The translations under genes and the position numbers were made by a program. Below, piece after piece: positions 1 through 9,370 of a stretch of DNA of 61,049 nucleotides; the stretch's first letter is position 1; each line of letters begins with the position of its first letter. The DNA comes from Gemmatimonadota bacterium (GTDB lineage Bacteria > Gemmatimonadota > Gemmatimonadetes > Gemmatimonadales > GWC2-71-9): NCBI GenBank assembly GCA_003222055.1, contig QHUT01000063.1, forward strand, positions 1-61,049, in the 5' to 3' direction. A model generated the notes under the pieces. That model ran no database searches, was not told where the DNA came from, and saw nothing but the letters and a program-made list of their open reading frames with translations.

Positions 1-543
1 CGTCGAGGGGTCGCGCCCGGTGTAGATGCCGCGTACGACCCACTGCCAGCGTCCGGGAAAGATGTCGCCTTCCATGGTGATGACGTCGCCGAGTTTGAAA
101 CCGTGCTGCTGCGCCAGCTTGCGGCCGATGACGCAGGCGTTGCGCTCCTTCTTGAACGCGGCCAGCTGGTCCGGCGAGAGCTGGAACTCGGGATAGAGGT
201 CGAAGTAGTTATCCGGGTCGACCGCGAAGCGCGGCCAGAAGTTCTTGAAATCGTTCGGGTCGCCGTAGACGCCCCCGAACCAGTTGGCCCACGAGACGGC
301 CGTGACGCCCGGGACCCGGGCGATCTCCCCTTTGTAGGGGAGCGGGATCGGGAAGATCAGCGACACCCGGTGGCGGGTGATCATGCGATTGGCGGCGGCG
401 CCCGTGACGCCGGCGTTCCACGCGCCCACGATCGTGCGGATCAAGCCGAACGCCATCACCGCCGTCGCGATCCCGACGATGGTGAGCGCCGTGCGCAGGC
501 GATGCCGGAAGAGGTTCTTGAAAACGAGTCGCAGGAGCTTCAC
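1..543 (-). CDS. ABC transporter permease, MacB/FtsX type (partial, C-terminus outside window)
   Basis: Only the N-terminal 181 residues lie in the window; the reading frame runs off the left edge. It starts with a GTG at 543. The protein opens with a basic stretch ([17 protein letters not shown]) and one hydrophobic segment (about residues 18-38), then a soluble, MacB-like periplasmic domain begins. This is the usual start of an FtsX/MacB permease, where helix 1 is followed by a large extracytoplasmic domain and three more helices come at the C-terminus. The ATPase gene lies 10 nt upstream and a membrane-fusion gene precedes it, so this is the permease of a MacAB-like tripartite exporter or lipoprotein-handling complex. 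The substrate cannot be told. Confidence 0.85.
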   Translation of the reverse strand, partial: MKLLRLVFKNLFRHRLRTALTIVGIATAVMAFGLIRTIVGAWNAGVTGAAANRMITRHRVSLIFPIPLPYKGEIARVPGVTAVSWANWFGGVYGDPNDFKNFWPRFAVDPDNYFDLYPEFQLSPDQLAAFKKERNACVIGRKLAQQHGFKLGDVITMEGDIFPGRWQWVVRGIYTGRDPST

Positions 544-553
544 GGCCGGGCCC

Positions 554-1228
554 TCATTGCAGCTCGCCCTTGTCCAAATGGCGTACGAGATGCGCGCGCT
601 CGGCGGCGTGCGGGTCGTGCGTCACCATCACGATGGTCTTCTTGAACTCCCGATTGAGCCGCTCGAGCAGCGTCAGCACCTCCTCGGCGGACTTGCGGTC
701 GAGGTCCCCCGTCGGCTCGTCGGCCACGAGGATCGTCGGATCGGTGGCGATGGCCCGCGCGATCGCGACCCGCTGCTCCTGGCCGCCGGAAAGCTGGCGC
801 GGATAGTGGCGCATCCGGTCGGCCAGGCCGACGAGCGTGAGCGCCGTCTCGACGTGCTTTTTCCGCTCTCCCTTGGAGAGCGACGTCAGGAGGAGCGGCA
901 GCTCGACGTTCTCGAAGGCCGTGAGCACGGGGATCAAGTTGTAGAACTGGAACACGAACCCGATGTGCGTGGCGCGCCAGCGGGCGGCCTGCGATTCGCT
1001 CAGCGTGGTGACGTCCGTGCCCGCGACCGCCACCGACCCCACGTCGGGGCGATCGATGCCCGCGATCAGGTTGAGCAGGGTGGTCTTGCCGGACCCGGAC
1101 GGGCCCATCAAGCCGAGGAACTCCCCCTCGGGGACGTCGAGCGAGATGTCGTGCAACACGGGAATCGCCATGCTGTCGCGCCGATAGGACTTCGAAACCC
1201 CGCGGACCTGCACGATCGAGTTGGGCAT
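554..1228 (-). CDS. ABC transporter ATP-binding protein, MacB/LolD type
   Basis: A 224-residue ATPase that powers the adjacent FtsX-like permease. It shows Walker A (GPSGSGKTT), the ABC signature (LSGGQEQR), Walker B with the catalytic Glu ([12 protein letters not shown]) and the switch His (VMVTHD). Length and motifs fit the LolD/MacB/FtsE clade. The ATG at 1228 ([11 protein letters not shown]) was chosen because it gives the family length; the frame stays open upstream inside the fusion-protein gene but that part looks like noise. The SGGQEQR signature has Glu where Gln-Arg-Gln is commoner, a mild variation. It sits 8 nt downstream of the membrane-fusion gene. Confidence 0.93.
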   Translation of the reverse strand: MPNSIVQVRGVSKSYRRDSMAIPVLHDISLDVPEGEFLGLMGPSGSGKTTLLNLIAGIDRPDVGSVAVAGTDVTTLSESQAARWRATHIGFVFQFYNLIPVLTAFENVELPLLLTSLSKGERKKHVETALTLVGLADRMRHYPRQLSGGQEQRVAIARAIATDPTILVADEPTGDLDRKSAEEVLTLLERLNREFKKTIVMVTHDPHAAERAHLVRHLDKGELQ

Positions 1229-1236
1229 GTGCTCCT

Positions 1237-2427
1237 CTACTGCACGGTGACTTTGGCGCCGCCGCGCAGGCGGGCGCTGACGCTGTCGACCACCTGAAGC
1301 CCGGGACGCAATCCCTCGCGGATGGCGACGGACGAGCCGACCTTCCGGCCCGCCACCACCGGCACCTCCACCGCCCGGCCCCGCTCCACGACGAAGACGA
1401 CGGAGCGCCCGTTTCGCTCCGTCACCGCGGTGCCCGGCACCACGAGGACCGGCTGGGTGTCCACGGCCACGCGCGACGGGCGCGGCAGGAAATGGACCTT
1501 GGCGCTCATCTCCGGCAGCACCCGCGCGTCGTAGGAGCGGAAGGCGACCTTCACCTGCACCGTCGCTTTGGCGCGGTCCGCGGTCGGCACGATCTTGGCC
1601 ACGACGCCCGGGTAGCGCACGTCGGGATACGCGTCCAGCACGATCTCGCACGGCTGGTCGGGGCTGATGGCCTCGAGGTTCGATTCGGCCACGTCGGCCT
1701 CGACCTGAAGCGAGCGCAGGTCGGCCACCGTCACCACGGCGCTCTTGGAAAACGCGCTCGCGGCGAGCGGCGCCACCACCTCCCCCACGTCGGCGTTCTT
1801 CGTCAGGACCGTGCCGTCGAAGGGCGCGCGAATGACGGTATTCTCGAGCGCCACCTGCGCGGCGTCGACCGCCGCCTCCGCGGCCGCGATGCCCGCCTTC
1901 ACGCGCTGGTAGCGGGCCTCCGCGGCGTCGAAGCTCGCCTGCGACGAGAACCCGCTGTCGCCGAGCAGCCGCTCCCGCGCGAGCGACCGCTCCGCGTCGT
2001 GCAGCTCGGCACGGCTGAGCTGGACGTTGGCCTGGGCCTGGGCGAGCTGGGCCTTGACGTCGGCGTCCTCGATGCGGGCGATCACCTGGCCGGCCCGTAC
2101 CCGATCGCCCTCGACGGCCCCGAGGTAGACGAGCCGGCCCGTGCCCTTGGAGGCGACGGCGGCCTTGCGCTGAGCCACGACGTAGCCGCTGGCGACGAGG
2201 ACCGCGCCCGCCTGCACCGGCGACACCATGGTCGCGGGCGTGAGATGCACCGGGAGCGCGGGGCTGAGCGCGCCGCCGGCGAGCACGACGGCCGCCGCGA
2301 CGACCATCATGGCGGCGGGCAGTCCGATCGCGAGCCAGCGCCGCGCGCGGCGGGGCGACGGCCCGGCCGTGGGCTCGGGGGAGCGGTTGATGCGCAGCGC
2401 GGCGAGGTCCGCGTTCTTCGCTTCCAT
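1237..2427 (-). CDS. Periplasmic adaptor (membrane-fusion) protein, HlyD/MacA family
   Basis: A 396-residue adaptor that would bridge the inner-membrane ABC permease to an outer-membrane channel. It has a cytoplasmic N-tail, one membrane anchor (about residues 30-52), a lipoyl-like half ([23 protein letters not shown]), an Ala/Glu-rich coiled-coil hairpin (about 125-195), the second lipoyl half ([19 protein letters not shown]) and beta-barrel and membrane-proximal domains to the end. It is first in a three-gene exporter cassette (adaptor, ATPase, permease) transcribed to the left. No outer-membrane channel gene is visible. Family assignment is firm; substrate is unknown. Confidence 0.92.
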   Translation of the reverse strand: MEAKNADLAALRINRSPEPTAGPSPRRARRWLAIGLPAAMMVVAAAVVLAGGALSPALPVHLTPATMVSPVQAGAVLVASGYVVAQRKAAVASKGTGRLVYLGAVEGDRVRAGQVIARIEDADVKAQLAQAQANVQLSRAELHDAERSLARERLLGDSGFSSQASFDAAEARYQRVKAGIAAAEAAVDAAQVALENTVIRAPFDGTVLTKNADVGEVVAPLAASAFSKSAVVTVADLRSLQVEADVAESNLEAISPDQPCEIVLDAYPDVRYPGVVAKIVPTADRAKATVQVKVAFRSYDARVLPEMSAKVHFLPRPSRVAVDTQPVLVVPGTAVTERNGRSVVFVVERGRAVEVPVVAGRKVGSSVAIREGLRPGLQVVDSVSARLRGGAKVTVQ

Positions 2428-2523
2428 GGCCCCAATCCTAACACCTCCGGCAAGCGCACGACGAGCCGGAGCGGACCCACATCAAATCGTCGGTTCTTGG
2501 GGCGTGCGGCGGGCCTCCGGGGC

Positions 2524-4512
2524 TCACGCCCCGGCGGGTTCGGGAGGCGGGCTCCCCAGCACCGGCCCGCGGGTGGCGGCCGACTTGTCCCGCGCCGCTC
2601 CTTCGGGCGACGCCGCGGCAGGCGGCGTCGACGCCGGTGCGACGGGCGGCAACGGCTTCCCGGCGACGACGAGATCGACCTCCTCGCGGTCGAGCGTCTC
2701 CCGCTCGAGCAGGGCGGCCGCGAGCCGGTCGAGCTGGTCGCGGTGCTTGGTGAGGATGTCCCTCGCGTGCTCGTACGCTTCGCCGAGCAGGCGCTTCAGC
2801 TCGGTGTCCACCAGCTCGGCGGTACGCTCCGAGACCTCGCGGCGCTGCACCACTTCCCGCCCCAGGAAGATCTCGGCTTCCCGGTCGCCCACGGCGATCG
2901 GCCCTACGACGTCGCTCATCCCGAACTGCGTCACCATGCGGCGGGCCATCTCGGTGGCCTGCTGGATGTCCGAATACGCGCCGGTCGTGACCTTGTCGGG
3001 GCCGAACACCAGCTCCTCGGCCACGCGCCCGCCGTACGACATCGCCAGCTGACCCAGCAGCCACTGCTTCGTGACGTTGCGACGGTCCTTCTCGGGGAGA
3101 AAGAACGTGATGCCCAGCGCTCGGCCCCGCGGCACGATGGTGACTTTGTGGATGGGATCGATACCCGGGACGGTGAGTCCCACGAGCGCGTGCCCCGCCT
3201 CGTGATACGCGGTGAGTTTCCGTTCTTCCTCGGTCAGGACCATACTCTTGCGCTCGAGGCCGAGCATGACCTTGTCCTTCGCGTCCTCGAGGTCGTCCAT
3301 GTCGACGACGGGTTTGTTGCGCCGCGCGGCCAGGAGCGCCGCTTCGTTCACGACGTTCGACAGCTCGGCCCCGGACAGTCCCGGCGTGCCTTTGGCGATC
3401 CTCTCGAGGTTCACGTTCGCGCCGAGCGGAATCTTGCGGGTGTGGACGCGCAGGATCTGCTCCCGCCCTTTCACGTCCGGCATGTCGACGACAATCTGGC
3501 GGTCGAACCGACCGGGGCGCAGCAGCGCCGGATCGAGGATGTCGGGACGGTTGGTGGCGGCGAGCAGGATGACGCCGTCGTTCGACTCGAAGCCGTCCAT
3601 CTCCACGAGCAGCTGGTTGAGCGTCTGCTCGCGCTCGTCGTGCCCGCCGCCGAGCCCCGCGCCGCGGTGCCGCCCCACGGCGTCGATCTCGTCGATGAAG
3701 ATGATACAGGGCGCGTGGGCCTTGCCCTGCTCGAAGAGATCGCGCACGCGCGACGCGCCCACGCCCACGAACATCTCGACGAAGTCCGAGCCCGACATCG
3801 AGAAGAACGGCCGCCCCGCCTCGCCCGCGACCGCCTTGGCGAGCAGCGTCTTCCCCGTTCCCGGGGGACCCACCAACAGCGCTCCCTTGGGGAGCCGGCC
3901 GCCCAGCCGCTGGAACTTCTGCGGGTCCTTCAGGAAATCGATGATCTCCTCGAGCTCCTGCTTCGCTTCGTCGGCGCCGGCCACGTCGGCGAAGGTGATC
4001 TTCGGGGTGTCACCCGCCAGGAGCTTCGCCTTCGACTTGCCGAACGCGAACGCGCGGTTTCCTCCCTGCTGCATCTGCCGCACCATGAAGATCAGCAAGC
4101 CGATGATGAACAAGTACGGCAGGAAGCTGAAGAGAAACACGCCGAACGACTGCTTCTCCTCGCGGGCCCGCACATCGACGCCCTTCTGCCGCAGGGTGCT
4201 CACCCAGGCGTCGGTGGACTCGAAGGGCAGCAGCATCGTGAAGTGCTCGGCCGTATGCCGGCCGACCGTAACCGGCGCGCGGAAGTCCCCTTTCACCTGC
4301 GCCCGGTCGGTGATTTCCACCGCGGCGACGTTTCCCTTGTCCAGCTGCTCCGTGAACTGCGGCGTGTACGACAGCTCCACCGCTTCTTGCCGGCGGTTCG
4401 AGGCGAACTGCACCAGGAAGATCGAGCCCACGATCAGCAGCGCCCAGAACGACAGCGTCCGCAGGGTGCGGGCCCAGCTGAATTCGCGCGGCGGGGGGAC
4501 GCGGTTCGCCAT
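2524..4512 (-). CDS. ftsH: ATP-dependent zinc metalloprotease FtsH
   Basis: Membrane-bound AAA+ protease that degrades damaged or regulatory membrane and cytosolic proteins; 662 residues, normal for the family. Two membrane segments (about 18-36 and 125-145) bracket a periplasmic domain. The AAA module has Walker A GPPGTGKT (215-222), Walker B IIFIDEID, and the SRH (RPGRFDRQI). The zinc site is HEAGH (437-441) with the later Asp in GAYSDIQQ. The C-tail is Pro/Ala-rich and probably disordered. The ATG at 4512 shares one base with the hpt stop (TGATG), so translation is coupled. tilS-hpt-ftsH is a widely conserved gene order. Confidence 0.98.
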   Translation of the reverse strand: MANRVPPPREFSWARTLRTLSFWALLIVGSIFLVQFASNRRQEAVELSYTPQFTEQLDKGNVAAVEITDRAQVKGDFRAPVTVGRHTAEHFTMLLPFESTDAWVSTLRQKGVDVRAREEKQSFGVFLFSFLPYLFIIGLLIFMVRQMQQGGNRAFAFGKSKAKLLAGDTPKITFADVAGADEAKQELEEIIDFLKDPQKFQRLGGRLPKGALLVGPPGTGKTLLAKAVAGEAGRPFFSMSGSDFVEMFVGVGASRVRDLFEQGKAHAPCIIFIDEIDAVGRHRGAGLGGGHDEREQTLNQLLVEMDGFESNDGVILLAATNRPDILDPALLRPGRFDRQIVVDMPDVKGREQILRVHTRKIPLGANVNLERIAKGTPGLSGAELSNVVNEAALLAARRNKPVVDMDDLEDAKDKVMLGLERKSMVLTEEERKLTAYHEAGHALVGLTVPGIDPIHKVTIVPRGRALGITFFLPEKDRRNVTKQWLLGQLAMSYGGRVAEELVFGPDKVTTGAYSDIQQATEMARRMVTQFGMSDVVGPIAVGDREAEIFLGREVVQRREVSERTAELVDTELKRLLGEAYEHARDILTKHRDQLDRLAAALLERETLDREEVDLVVAGKPLPPVAPASTPPAAASPEGAARDKSAATRGPVLGSPPPEPAGA

Positions 4513-5066
4513 CAGGTCAGGCTCGCCACGTAGGGAAGGTGCCGGAAGTTCTCGGCGTGATCGAGCCCGTACCCGACGAGAAACACCCGGGGGGCGTCGA
4601 ACCCGACGAACGCCGGCTCGAGCTCGAGGTGCTGAGCCAGATGCTTGTGAAGCAGCGCACAAATCTCCAGACTCCGGGGGGCACGCTCCCGCAACAAGCT
4701 CACCATTCGATTGAGCGTCTTCCCGGTATCCACGATGTCCTCCACCAACAGGATGTGCTTACCCCGCAGCTCCGTTTCCGGATCGTACAAGAGGCGCACG
4801 TTCCCGCTCGAAATCGTATCGGCGCCGTAGCTCGCGGCCACCAGGAAGTCCACCTGGAGCGGCCGCTCGATGCGGCGCACGAGATCGCTCAGGAAGATAA
4901 AGCTCCCTTTGAGGAGGCCGAGCACGAGGAGTTCGCCGTCGGGGTACGCCACGGTGATCTCCTGACCCAGCTCGCGGACCCGGCGCGCAATGGTCTGCTC
5001 GTCGAAGACGATGCGCTTGAGCTCACGCCCGCCGGTCTGCTTGAGGCTCGCCGTGCTTGGTAACAT
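4512..5066 (-). CDS. hpt: Hypoxanthine phosphoribosyltransferase
   Basis: Purine salvage enzyme that transfers phosphoribosyl from PRPP to hypoxanthine or guanine. At 184 residues it fits the family. The PRPP-binding loop reads [10 protein letters not shown] (about 108-117), preceded by the conserved [12 protein letters not shown] segment, and the C-terminal base-contact region contains VGYGLD. The ATG at 5066 is used; it lies inside the end of tilS (44 nt overlap) and no better start occurs nearer the conserved core (KRIVFDE). It is the middle gene of tilS-hpt-ftsH. Confidence 0.96.
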   Translation of the reverse strand: MLPSTASLKQTGGRELKRIVFDEQTIARRVRELGQEITVAYPDGELLVLGLLKGSFIFLSDLVRRIERPLQVDFLVAASYGADTISSGNVRLLYDPETELRGKHILLVEDIVDTGKTLNRMVSLLRERAPRSLEICALLHKHLAQHLELEPAFVGFDAPRVFLVGYGLDHAENFRHLPYVASLT

Positions 5067-6405
5067 CCACCCGCACCGCCGGGGTTCCGGGCCGCGGGAG
5101 ATCGGCAGCACTCCGGCAGACACCAGGGACCCAAAGAATCGTTTGGCCGCGCGCGACGATCGGGTACTGCGCCCGGTCGCTCCGCGACACACGCGCCTCC
5201 ATCAACAAGCGCCGCACCGGCCGATGCCCCACCCCCCCGAGCGGCACCAGCGAATCACCCGGCCGCAGGGGCCGAACCTCCCAGGCGCCACCCGCGATCC
5301 ACGTCGTCCAGTCTCCGCGCGCGACGTGCGCGGGCGCCGGCTCCGCTGACCACTCGACCCGAAACGTGCCGAACCGCGCACGGCCGCCGGTGTTCCCCGC
5401 CACCACCTCCACAACCTCCCAAACCTCCCCAACCTCCCGACCCTCCCGCGTGCGGCAACGCACGCGGAGCCGATCGAACGCCACCTCCGCCGCCCACCCG
5501 CCACCGAGCGCCTGACGCCGCCCCGATGAACGCTGCGCCAGCCGTACCAGCTGACGCGCCCGCCGCGGGCCCAGCACCAACCCGGCGCGCCGCGCCGCGG
5601 CCCGCAACACGGCTACAGCCAATGCGTTATCATAGCCCGCCAGCCCCCCCCGGGCAACGTCAAAGCCGTCCTCGTGCAGCCGCAGCTCGAGATCGGGCAG
5701 GTAGCGCAGCACGCGGTCCCACGCGCGCCGCTCGAGCGCCGCCGCCCGGCCGGCGCGCGCCAGGTCCTCGCGCGCGCGCGCGCCCAGGCGCGCGCAGACC
5801 AGCGGCAGCAGCACCGTGCGCACCCAGCTCCGGAGATGCTTGGGGTCGCGGTTCGTGGGATCGTCGTGGACCGCGAGGCCCCGCGCGGCGACGTGCTCGA
5901 CCAGATCGTCACGGGTGAACGCCAGCAGCGGGCGAACCAGTCCGCCGCGTGCGCGGGCCGGCATACCGGCGAGCCCAGCCGGCGCGCTGCCCCGCAGCAG
6001 CCGCAAGAGAATCGTCTCGACCTGATCGTCCCGGTGGTGAGCCGTGACGAGATAGCGCGCCGCGCGGCGGCGCTGCACCTCGGCCAGCCACGCGTACCGC
6101 GCGCGCCGCGCAACGGTTTCGGTGGCGTCCGGACCGAGACGCAACTCTCCGAGCTCGAACGGCAGCCCGTATCGCCGCGCGAGCGCCGCGACCGCCTGTC
6201 CCACCGTGCCGCTGTCCGCCCGCATCCCGTGGTCCGCGTGCGCCACCACCAGTGACAGACCGAGCTCTGGAGCGAGGGCGTGCAGCAGGTCGAGCAGCGC
6301 TACCGAATCGGGCCCCCCCGACACGGCCACCACCGCGGTTCCCCCCCCGGCGAAGAGGCGACGGCGGGCGAGGTGATCGCGCAAGCGCGCTAGCAACGGG
6401 GTCAT
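5023..6405 (-). CDS. tilS: tRNA(Ile)-lysidine synthase
   Basis: Converts C34 of tRNA-Ile(CAU) to lysidine using ATP and lysine, switching its decoding from AUG to AUA. The N-type ATP pyrophosphatase PP-loop SGGPDS is at residues 29-34, and the substrate segment HHRDDQVETILLRL is clear. The C-terminal TilS domains continue to residue 460. A short Val/Glu-rich stretch (EVGEVWEVVEVV) near residue 325 is encoded by a G-rich tandem repeat (see repeat at 5403-5448) and looks inserted. The ATG at 6405 lies 5 nt after a TATACT box, so the mRNA may be leaderless. Confidence 0.96.
   Translation of the reverse strand: MTPLLARLRDHLARRRLFAGGGTAVVAVSGGPDSVALLDLLHALAPELGLSLVVAHADHGMRADSGTVGQAVAALARRYGLPFELGELRLGPDATETVARRARYAWLAEVQRRRAARYLVTAHHRDDQVETILLRLLRGSAPAGLAGMPARARGGLVRPLLAFTRDDLVEHVAARGLAVHDDPTNRDPKHLRSWVRTVLLPLVCARLGARAREDLARAGRAAALERRAWDRVLRYLPDLELRLHEDGFDVARGGLAGYDNALAVAVLRAAARRAGLVLGPRRARQLVRLAQRSSGRRQALGGGWAAEVAFDRLRVRCRTREGREVGEVWEVVEVVAGNTGGRARFGTFRVEWSAEPAPAHVARGDWTTWIAGGAWEVRPLRPGDSLVPLGGVGHRPVRRLLMEARVSRSDRAQYPIVARGQTILWVPGVCRSAADLPRPGTPAVRVDVTKHGEPQADRRA
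5403..5448 (-). repeat. G-rich decamer tandem repeat inside tilS
   Basis: On the coding (minus) strand this is a run of units close to GGGAGGTTG. G tracts complement plus-strand positions 5418-5420, 5427-5430, 5436-5438, 5441-5443 and 5445-5447, enough for a G-quadruplex with short loops. The repeat is in frame and yields a Glu-Val-rich stretch in TilS. The same unit recurs at 33103-33206 in the thrS/valS intergenic region. Confidence 0.75.
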
Positions 6406-6409
6406 GCCA

Positions 6410-6420
6410 TAGTATATACA
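6410..6420. promoter_or_regulatory. Divergent -10 region between tilS and the flavin-reductase-like gene
   Basis: An AT-rich 11-mer in otherwise GC-rich DNA, containing the palindrome GTATATAC. On the minus strand it reads TATACT, ending 5 nt before the tilS ATG. On the plus strand it reads TAGTAT, 6 nt before an ATG at 6422. With normal -10 to +1 spacing both transcripts would start at or within a base of a start codon, so leaderless mRNA is likely for tilS and possible for the plus-strand gene. This is sequence inference; no -35 boxes are obvious. Confidence 0.55.
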
Positions 6421-6487
6421 AATGATAGGCCGCGACACCGCGGACCCGCGGCTTGCCGCGCGAGCGCGCGGGGCCGAGAATAGGGCC

Positions 6488-7096
6488 ATGCCAAAGCTGC
6501 AGCCCGATCAGATCTATCAGCTGCTGCGCAACTTGACCTCACCGGTGGTGGCAATCACGTGCCGGCGCGACGCTCAGGACAACGGCATGATTGCCGACAG
6601 CGCCGTGCGCGCCTCGATCGCGCCTACCGTGCCGCGGCTGTCCGTCTACATCCACAAGTTCAACTTCAGTCACGACCTGATCTTCGTGACCGGTCGTTTC
6701 GTGTTGCACCTCTTGCGCGATGATCAGTTCGACCTGATCCACCGCCTCGGCTTCGTGAGCGGTCGGACGCGCGACAAGCTGGCCGGCATCCCACACCGGC
6801 CCGGCACCCTCGGGGCGCCGGTGCTGGACGACTGCTACGCACACTTCGAGTGCCGCGTGGTGAACGTCATGGACACCGGGAGCTCGACGTGCTTTCTGGG
6901 CGACGTCGCGGCGGTGGGCCACGGCGCGGCCGAGCGCGCCCAAGGCGACGTGATGACGGCTGCGTACTTTCGCGCCAACATGCCGGCGGAGTGGCGGGCC
7001 GAGTACGAGACCCTGCTGCGCGCGGCGCAGGCGTACGCCGCCGAGCGCTCGCACGACATCCGCCCGGTCATCTGGGGGAGCCTCCGGCAGCCTTAG
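6488..7096 (+). CDS. Flavin reductase-like domain protein
   Basis: A 202-residue protein of the flavin-reductase-like / FMN-binding split-barrel family. Family members bind FMN or FAD and act as oxidoreductases or as flavin suppliers to a monooxygenase. Supporting features are the opening LRNLTSPVVAITCRRD, the S/T-rich FMN stretch (SAVRASIAPTVPRLSVYI), and the central strand-helix pattern around FNFSHDLI. The substrate is unknown and no partner oxygenase is adjacent. An in-frame ATG at 6422 would add 22 residues of low-complexity, GC-hairpin-encoded sequence. That ATG fits a leaderless start from the promoter at 6410-6420, so the true start is open. The gene overlaps the convergent CRTAC1-like gene by 4 nt. 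Confidence 0.8.
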   Translation: MPKLQPDQIYQLLRNLTSPVVAITCRRDAQDNGMIADSAVRASIAPTVPRLSVYIHKFNFSHDLIFVTGRFVLHLLRDDQFDLIHRLGFVSGRTRDKLAGIPHRPGTLGAPVLDDCYAHFECRVVNVMDTGSSTCFLGDVAAVGHGAAERAQGDVMTAAYFRANMPAEWRAEYETLLRAAQAYAAERSHDIRPVIWGSLRQP

Positions 7097-9009
7097 GGCT
7101 CGACGACGTCGATGGTCTCGCCGGCCTTGACGGGACCGGCCACGTTCTGGCGTCGACCCGACGGCCAGCGCACTTCGATTGCCGCGGCGTGGTCCGCGCC
7201 CGCAAGGCCGACATACAGCGGCAGGTCGCTCTGGGAGAGGTATCCCGACTTTCCGTCGAAGACCTTCAGCAGCCGGCGCCCGTCGGGCAGCACAACGGTC
7301 ACCTGCGCGCCGAGCCCCTGGCGGTTCGAGCGCGTGCCGCGCAGCCGGATCTTGAGGAAGTGGACCTGGTGTCGCTGCGCGAGATCGCTCACCAGCACCT
7401 GCGGCCCGGCGTTGAACTCGTTGGTGACGATGTCGAGATCACCGTCGCCGTCCAGATCGAGTGCCACCGCGGAGCGGCTGCCGCGCGCGGCCATCATGGA
7501 CAGGCGGCCCGCGGCATCCACTCGACACGCCCCCGCCATCGAGTCCGGATGGACACAGGCGCGACACAAGGGGTGTCGCTGGACCGCGCCGCTGCAGTCC
7601 AGGGTGAACCACACTTGCTGGGTGCCGAGCGGCCGTGGCTCGACCCCCACCACGAATTCGCTCGGCAGGAAGTGGCGTCCTCCCTCGTTGAGCAGGACCG
7701 AGTTGATCCCGTAGCGGTAGGGGAAGTTCATCCCCGCCGCGATGAAGATGTCGTCCCAGCCGTCGGCGTTGAAGTCGTCCACGCTCGGCCCCCACGGCCA
7801 ATACGTTTCGACACCGACGGAGTCGGAAATCTCCTCGAATCGGCCGCCGCCTCGGTTTGCGAACAGCGCGTTGCCGAAGATCAGGCCGCCTTTGCCCCCC
7901 GGAAACAAGGCAGCGGATACCTGCGAAGAGTCGTCCTTGCGGCCCTCGGCGGCCCAATCGCCGGGCCGGAGGTCGACCCACATGTCCGCGTGCATGTTGG
8001 TGACGAAGAGGTCGAGCCGACCATCCCCATCGAAGTCGAACGCCTTCACCCCCATCGCGCCCCAGGGAGTCTTCGGGAAGTACTGCGCCGTCGCGTCGCG
8101 AAAGTGCTTCCCGCCCTCGTTGAGCCAGACGTGATTCGGCCCTTGCATGTCGAGGACATAGAGATCGGGGAACCCGTCATCGTTCACGTCGAGCGCCGTG
8201 GCATCGCCGCTCCAGCTCAAGTCCACCAGCCCGACCTCGCGACTCACGTCCTTGAAGCGGTTGCCGCCCAGGTTGCGGTAGAGAATGCTCGCTTCGGCGC
8301 GCTCAGGGTGGAGATGGCCCGTGAAGGCGTCCTCCAAAGCGATGTGGTAGCCCCCCGACCCGAGCTGGTTGGTGGTGTACACGCCCACGTTGGTGAGGAA
8401 CAGATCGAGCAGGCCGTCGCCGTCGTAGTCGAAAAACACCGCGCCGGAGGAGTGGCCCACGTACCCCACTCCCGCGGGCGCGGTGACGTCGCGAAACGTC
8501 CCGTTGCCCAGGTTCTCGAACAGCCGATTCCCATGGCGCACGGTCGTCACGAACAGGTCGGGGTCGCCGTCGTTGTCGATGTCGGCGAACGCGCATCCCA
8601 CCGCGATCGCGTCCGGCATGGCCAGCCCGGCTCGGGCGGTGACGTCCACGAAGCGACCGTTGCCGATGTTCTTCCACAGCTCGTTGGTGCCGAGCTGCGT
8701 CACGAAATAGAGATCGGGGAGACCGTCGCCATCGACATCCGCGGCGCACACCCCGCTCCCGTGGTCGTAGTGCGCCAGCTTGTAGGACTTGCCCGCGTCG
8801 TCGACGACCCGGTTCTCGAACGTGATGCCGCTGGCCTGTCTGCGATCCGTGAACCGGAAGTCGTGCAGTACGTGCGAGCGCGCGGCCAGCTCGGTTTCCT
8901 GGCGGGCCCGCTCGACCAGCCACGCCGGGGTGCGGGGCGAGCGGCACGAGGCCGCGAGGAGAGCGAGTGTTACGACGAGTGCGCCGGGTCCCGACAAGCG
9001 ATGCAACAC
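7093..9009 (-). CDS. CRTAC1-family lipoprotein with FG-GAP/VCBS repeats and ASPIC/UnbV domain
   Basis: An exported 638-residue protein. The signal peptide ends in a lipobox-like LLAASC (Cys22), so it is probably a lipoprotein. The body is a chain of FG-GAP/VCBS repeats with Ca-binding DxDGDGxxD loops (for example DVDGDGLPDLY, DYDGDGLLDLF, DFDGDGRLDLF, DLDGDGDLDIV), folding as an integrin-alpha-like propeller. The C-terminal 75 residues (GLGAQVTVVLPDG to VRWPSGRRQNV) match the ASPIC/UnbV domain. The family is common in Gemmatimonadota, Planctomycetota and Acidobacteriota; its role is probably extracellular binding, but no specific ligand is known. A CxxC-type pair (HPLCRAC) lies around residue 480. 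Confidence 0.9.
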   Translation of the reverse strand: MLHRLSGPGALVVTLALLAASCRSPRTPAWLVERARQETELAARSHVLHDFRFTDRRQASGITFENRVVDDAGKSYKLAHYDHGSGVCAADVDGDGLPDLYFVTQLGTNELWKNIGNGRFVDVTARAGLAMPDAIAVGCAFADIDNDGDPDLFVTTVRHGNRLFENLGNGTFRDVTAPAGVGYVGHSSGAVFFDYDGDGLLDLFLTNVGVYTTNQLGSGGYHIALEDAFTGHLHPERAEASILYRNLGGNRFKDVSREVGLVDLSWSGDATALDVNDDGFPDLYVLDMQGPNHVWLNEGGKHFRDATAQYFPKTPWGAMGVKAFDFDGDGRLDLFVTNMHADMWVDLRPGDWAAEGRKDDSSQVSAALFPGGKGGLIFGNALFANRGGGRFEEISDSVGVETYWPWGPSVDDFNADGWDDIFIAAGMNFPYRYGINSVLLNEGGRHFLPSEFVVGVEPRPLGTQQVWFTLDCSGAVQRHPLCRACVHPDSMAGACRVDAAGRLSMMAARGSRSAVALDLDGDGDLDIVTNEFNAGPQVLVSDLAQRHQVHFLKIRLRGTRSNRQGLGAQVTVVLPDGRRLLKVFDGKSGYLSQSDLPLYVGLAGADHAAAIEVRWPSGRRQNVAGPVKAGETIDVVEP

Positions 9010-9039
9010 GGCACCACCTCGCTCCCGGTCGGGCTGTAG

Positions 9040-9113
9040 TAGCGGCGGTCGGACTCGAACCGACGACCCGCGGATTATGATTCCGCTGCTCTAACCAGCT
9101 GAGCTACGCCGCC
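9040..9113 (-). tRNA. tRNA-Met(CAT), elongator type
   Basis: A 74-nt cloverleaf on the minus strand. The acceptor stem is GGCGGCG with CGCCGCT (G1-U72 wobble, then discriminator A). The D-arm contains AGCTCAGCTGGTTAGAGC. The anticodon stem GCGGA/TCCGC encloses loop ATCATAA, giving anticodon CAT. The T-arm is GTCGG-TTCGAGT-CCGAC. The CCA end is not encoded. The TCATAA loop context resembles elongator Met. tRNA-Ile2 (CAU, the TilS substrate) also has a CAT anticodon and cannot be fully excluded by eye. Confidence 0.93.
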
Positions 9114-9198
9114 GTAAGTGCAGCAGAACAACCTAGCGTAGCACGGTCGGCGACGGCAGGGCCGGCCGTGGCTAAGCACGCCCCGGGCTTGCTCCACG

Positions 9199-9217
9199 CA
9201 AGTGCCCGACGCACTTG
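9199..9217. repeat. Intergenic hairpin upstream of the secreted Cys-rich gene
   Basis: Perfect 7-bp stem CAAGTGC/GCACTTG with a 5-nt loop. It lies in the 257-nt region (9114-9370) between tRNA-Met and the gene at 9371. The same gap carries a CCCCGGGCTTG motif resembling the hairpin family at 30888-30953 and 42834-42855. I see no ORF in this gap. The hairpin could act as a transcription stop or be a mobile palindrome. Confidence 0.45.
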
Positions 9218-9370
9218 AGCTTACGCGACCGCGTGATGCGCCACACAGCCCCCCAGGCCGGGCTACGCGAACTTCGTCGTGCCGGGTGGATCCAGGGAAA
9301 TACCCACCACCTGACTGTTCGCTGAGGGCGCAGCGCCCCTCCTCAGCCCTACTGAGCTAGGAGAGACACT

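Noticed and set aside
1492-4533. 1013-codon plus-strand open frame opposite the adaptor and ftsH
   Set aside because: Composition (Arg, His, Glu) is typical of antisense frames in GC-rich DNA; ftsH and the adaptor on the minus strand have full motifs.
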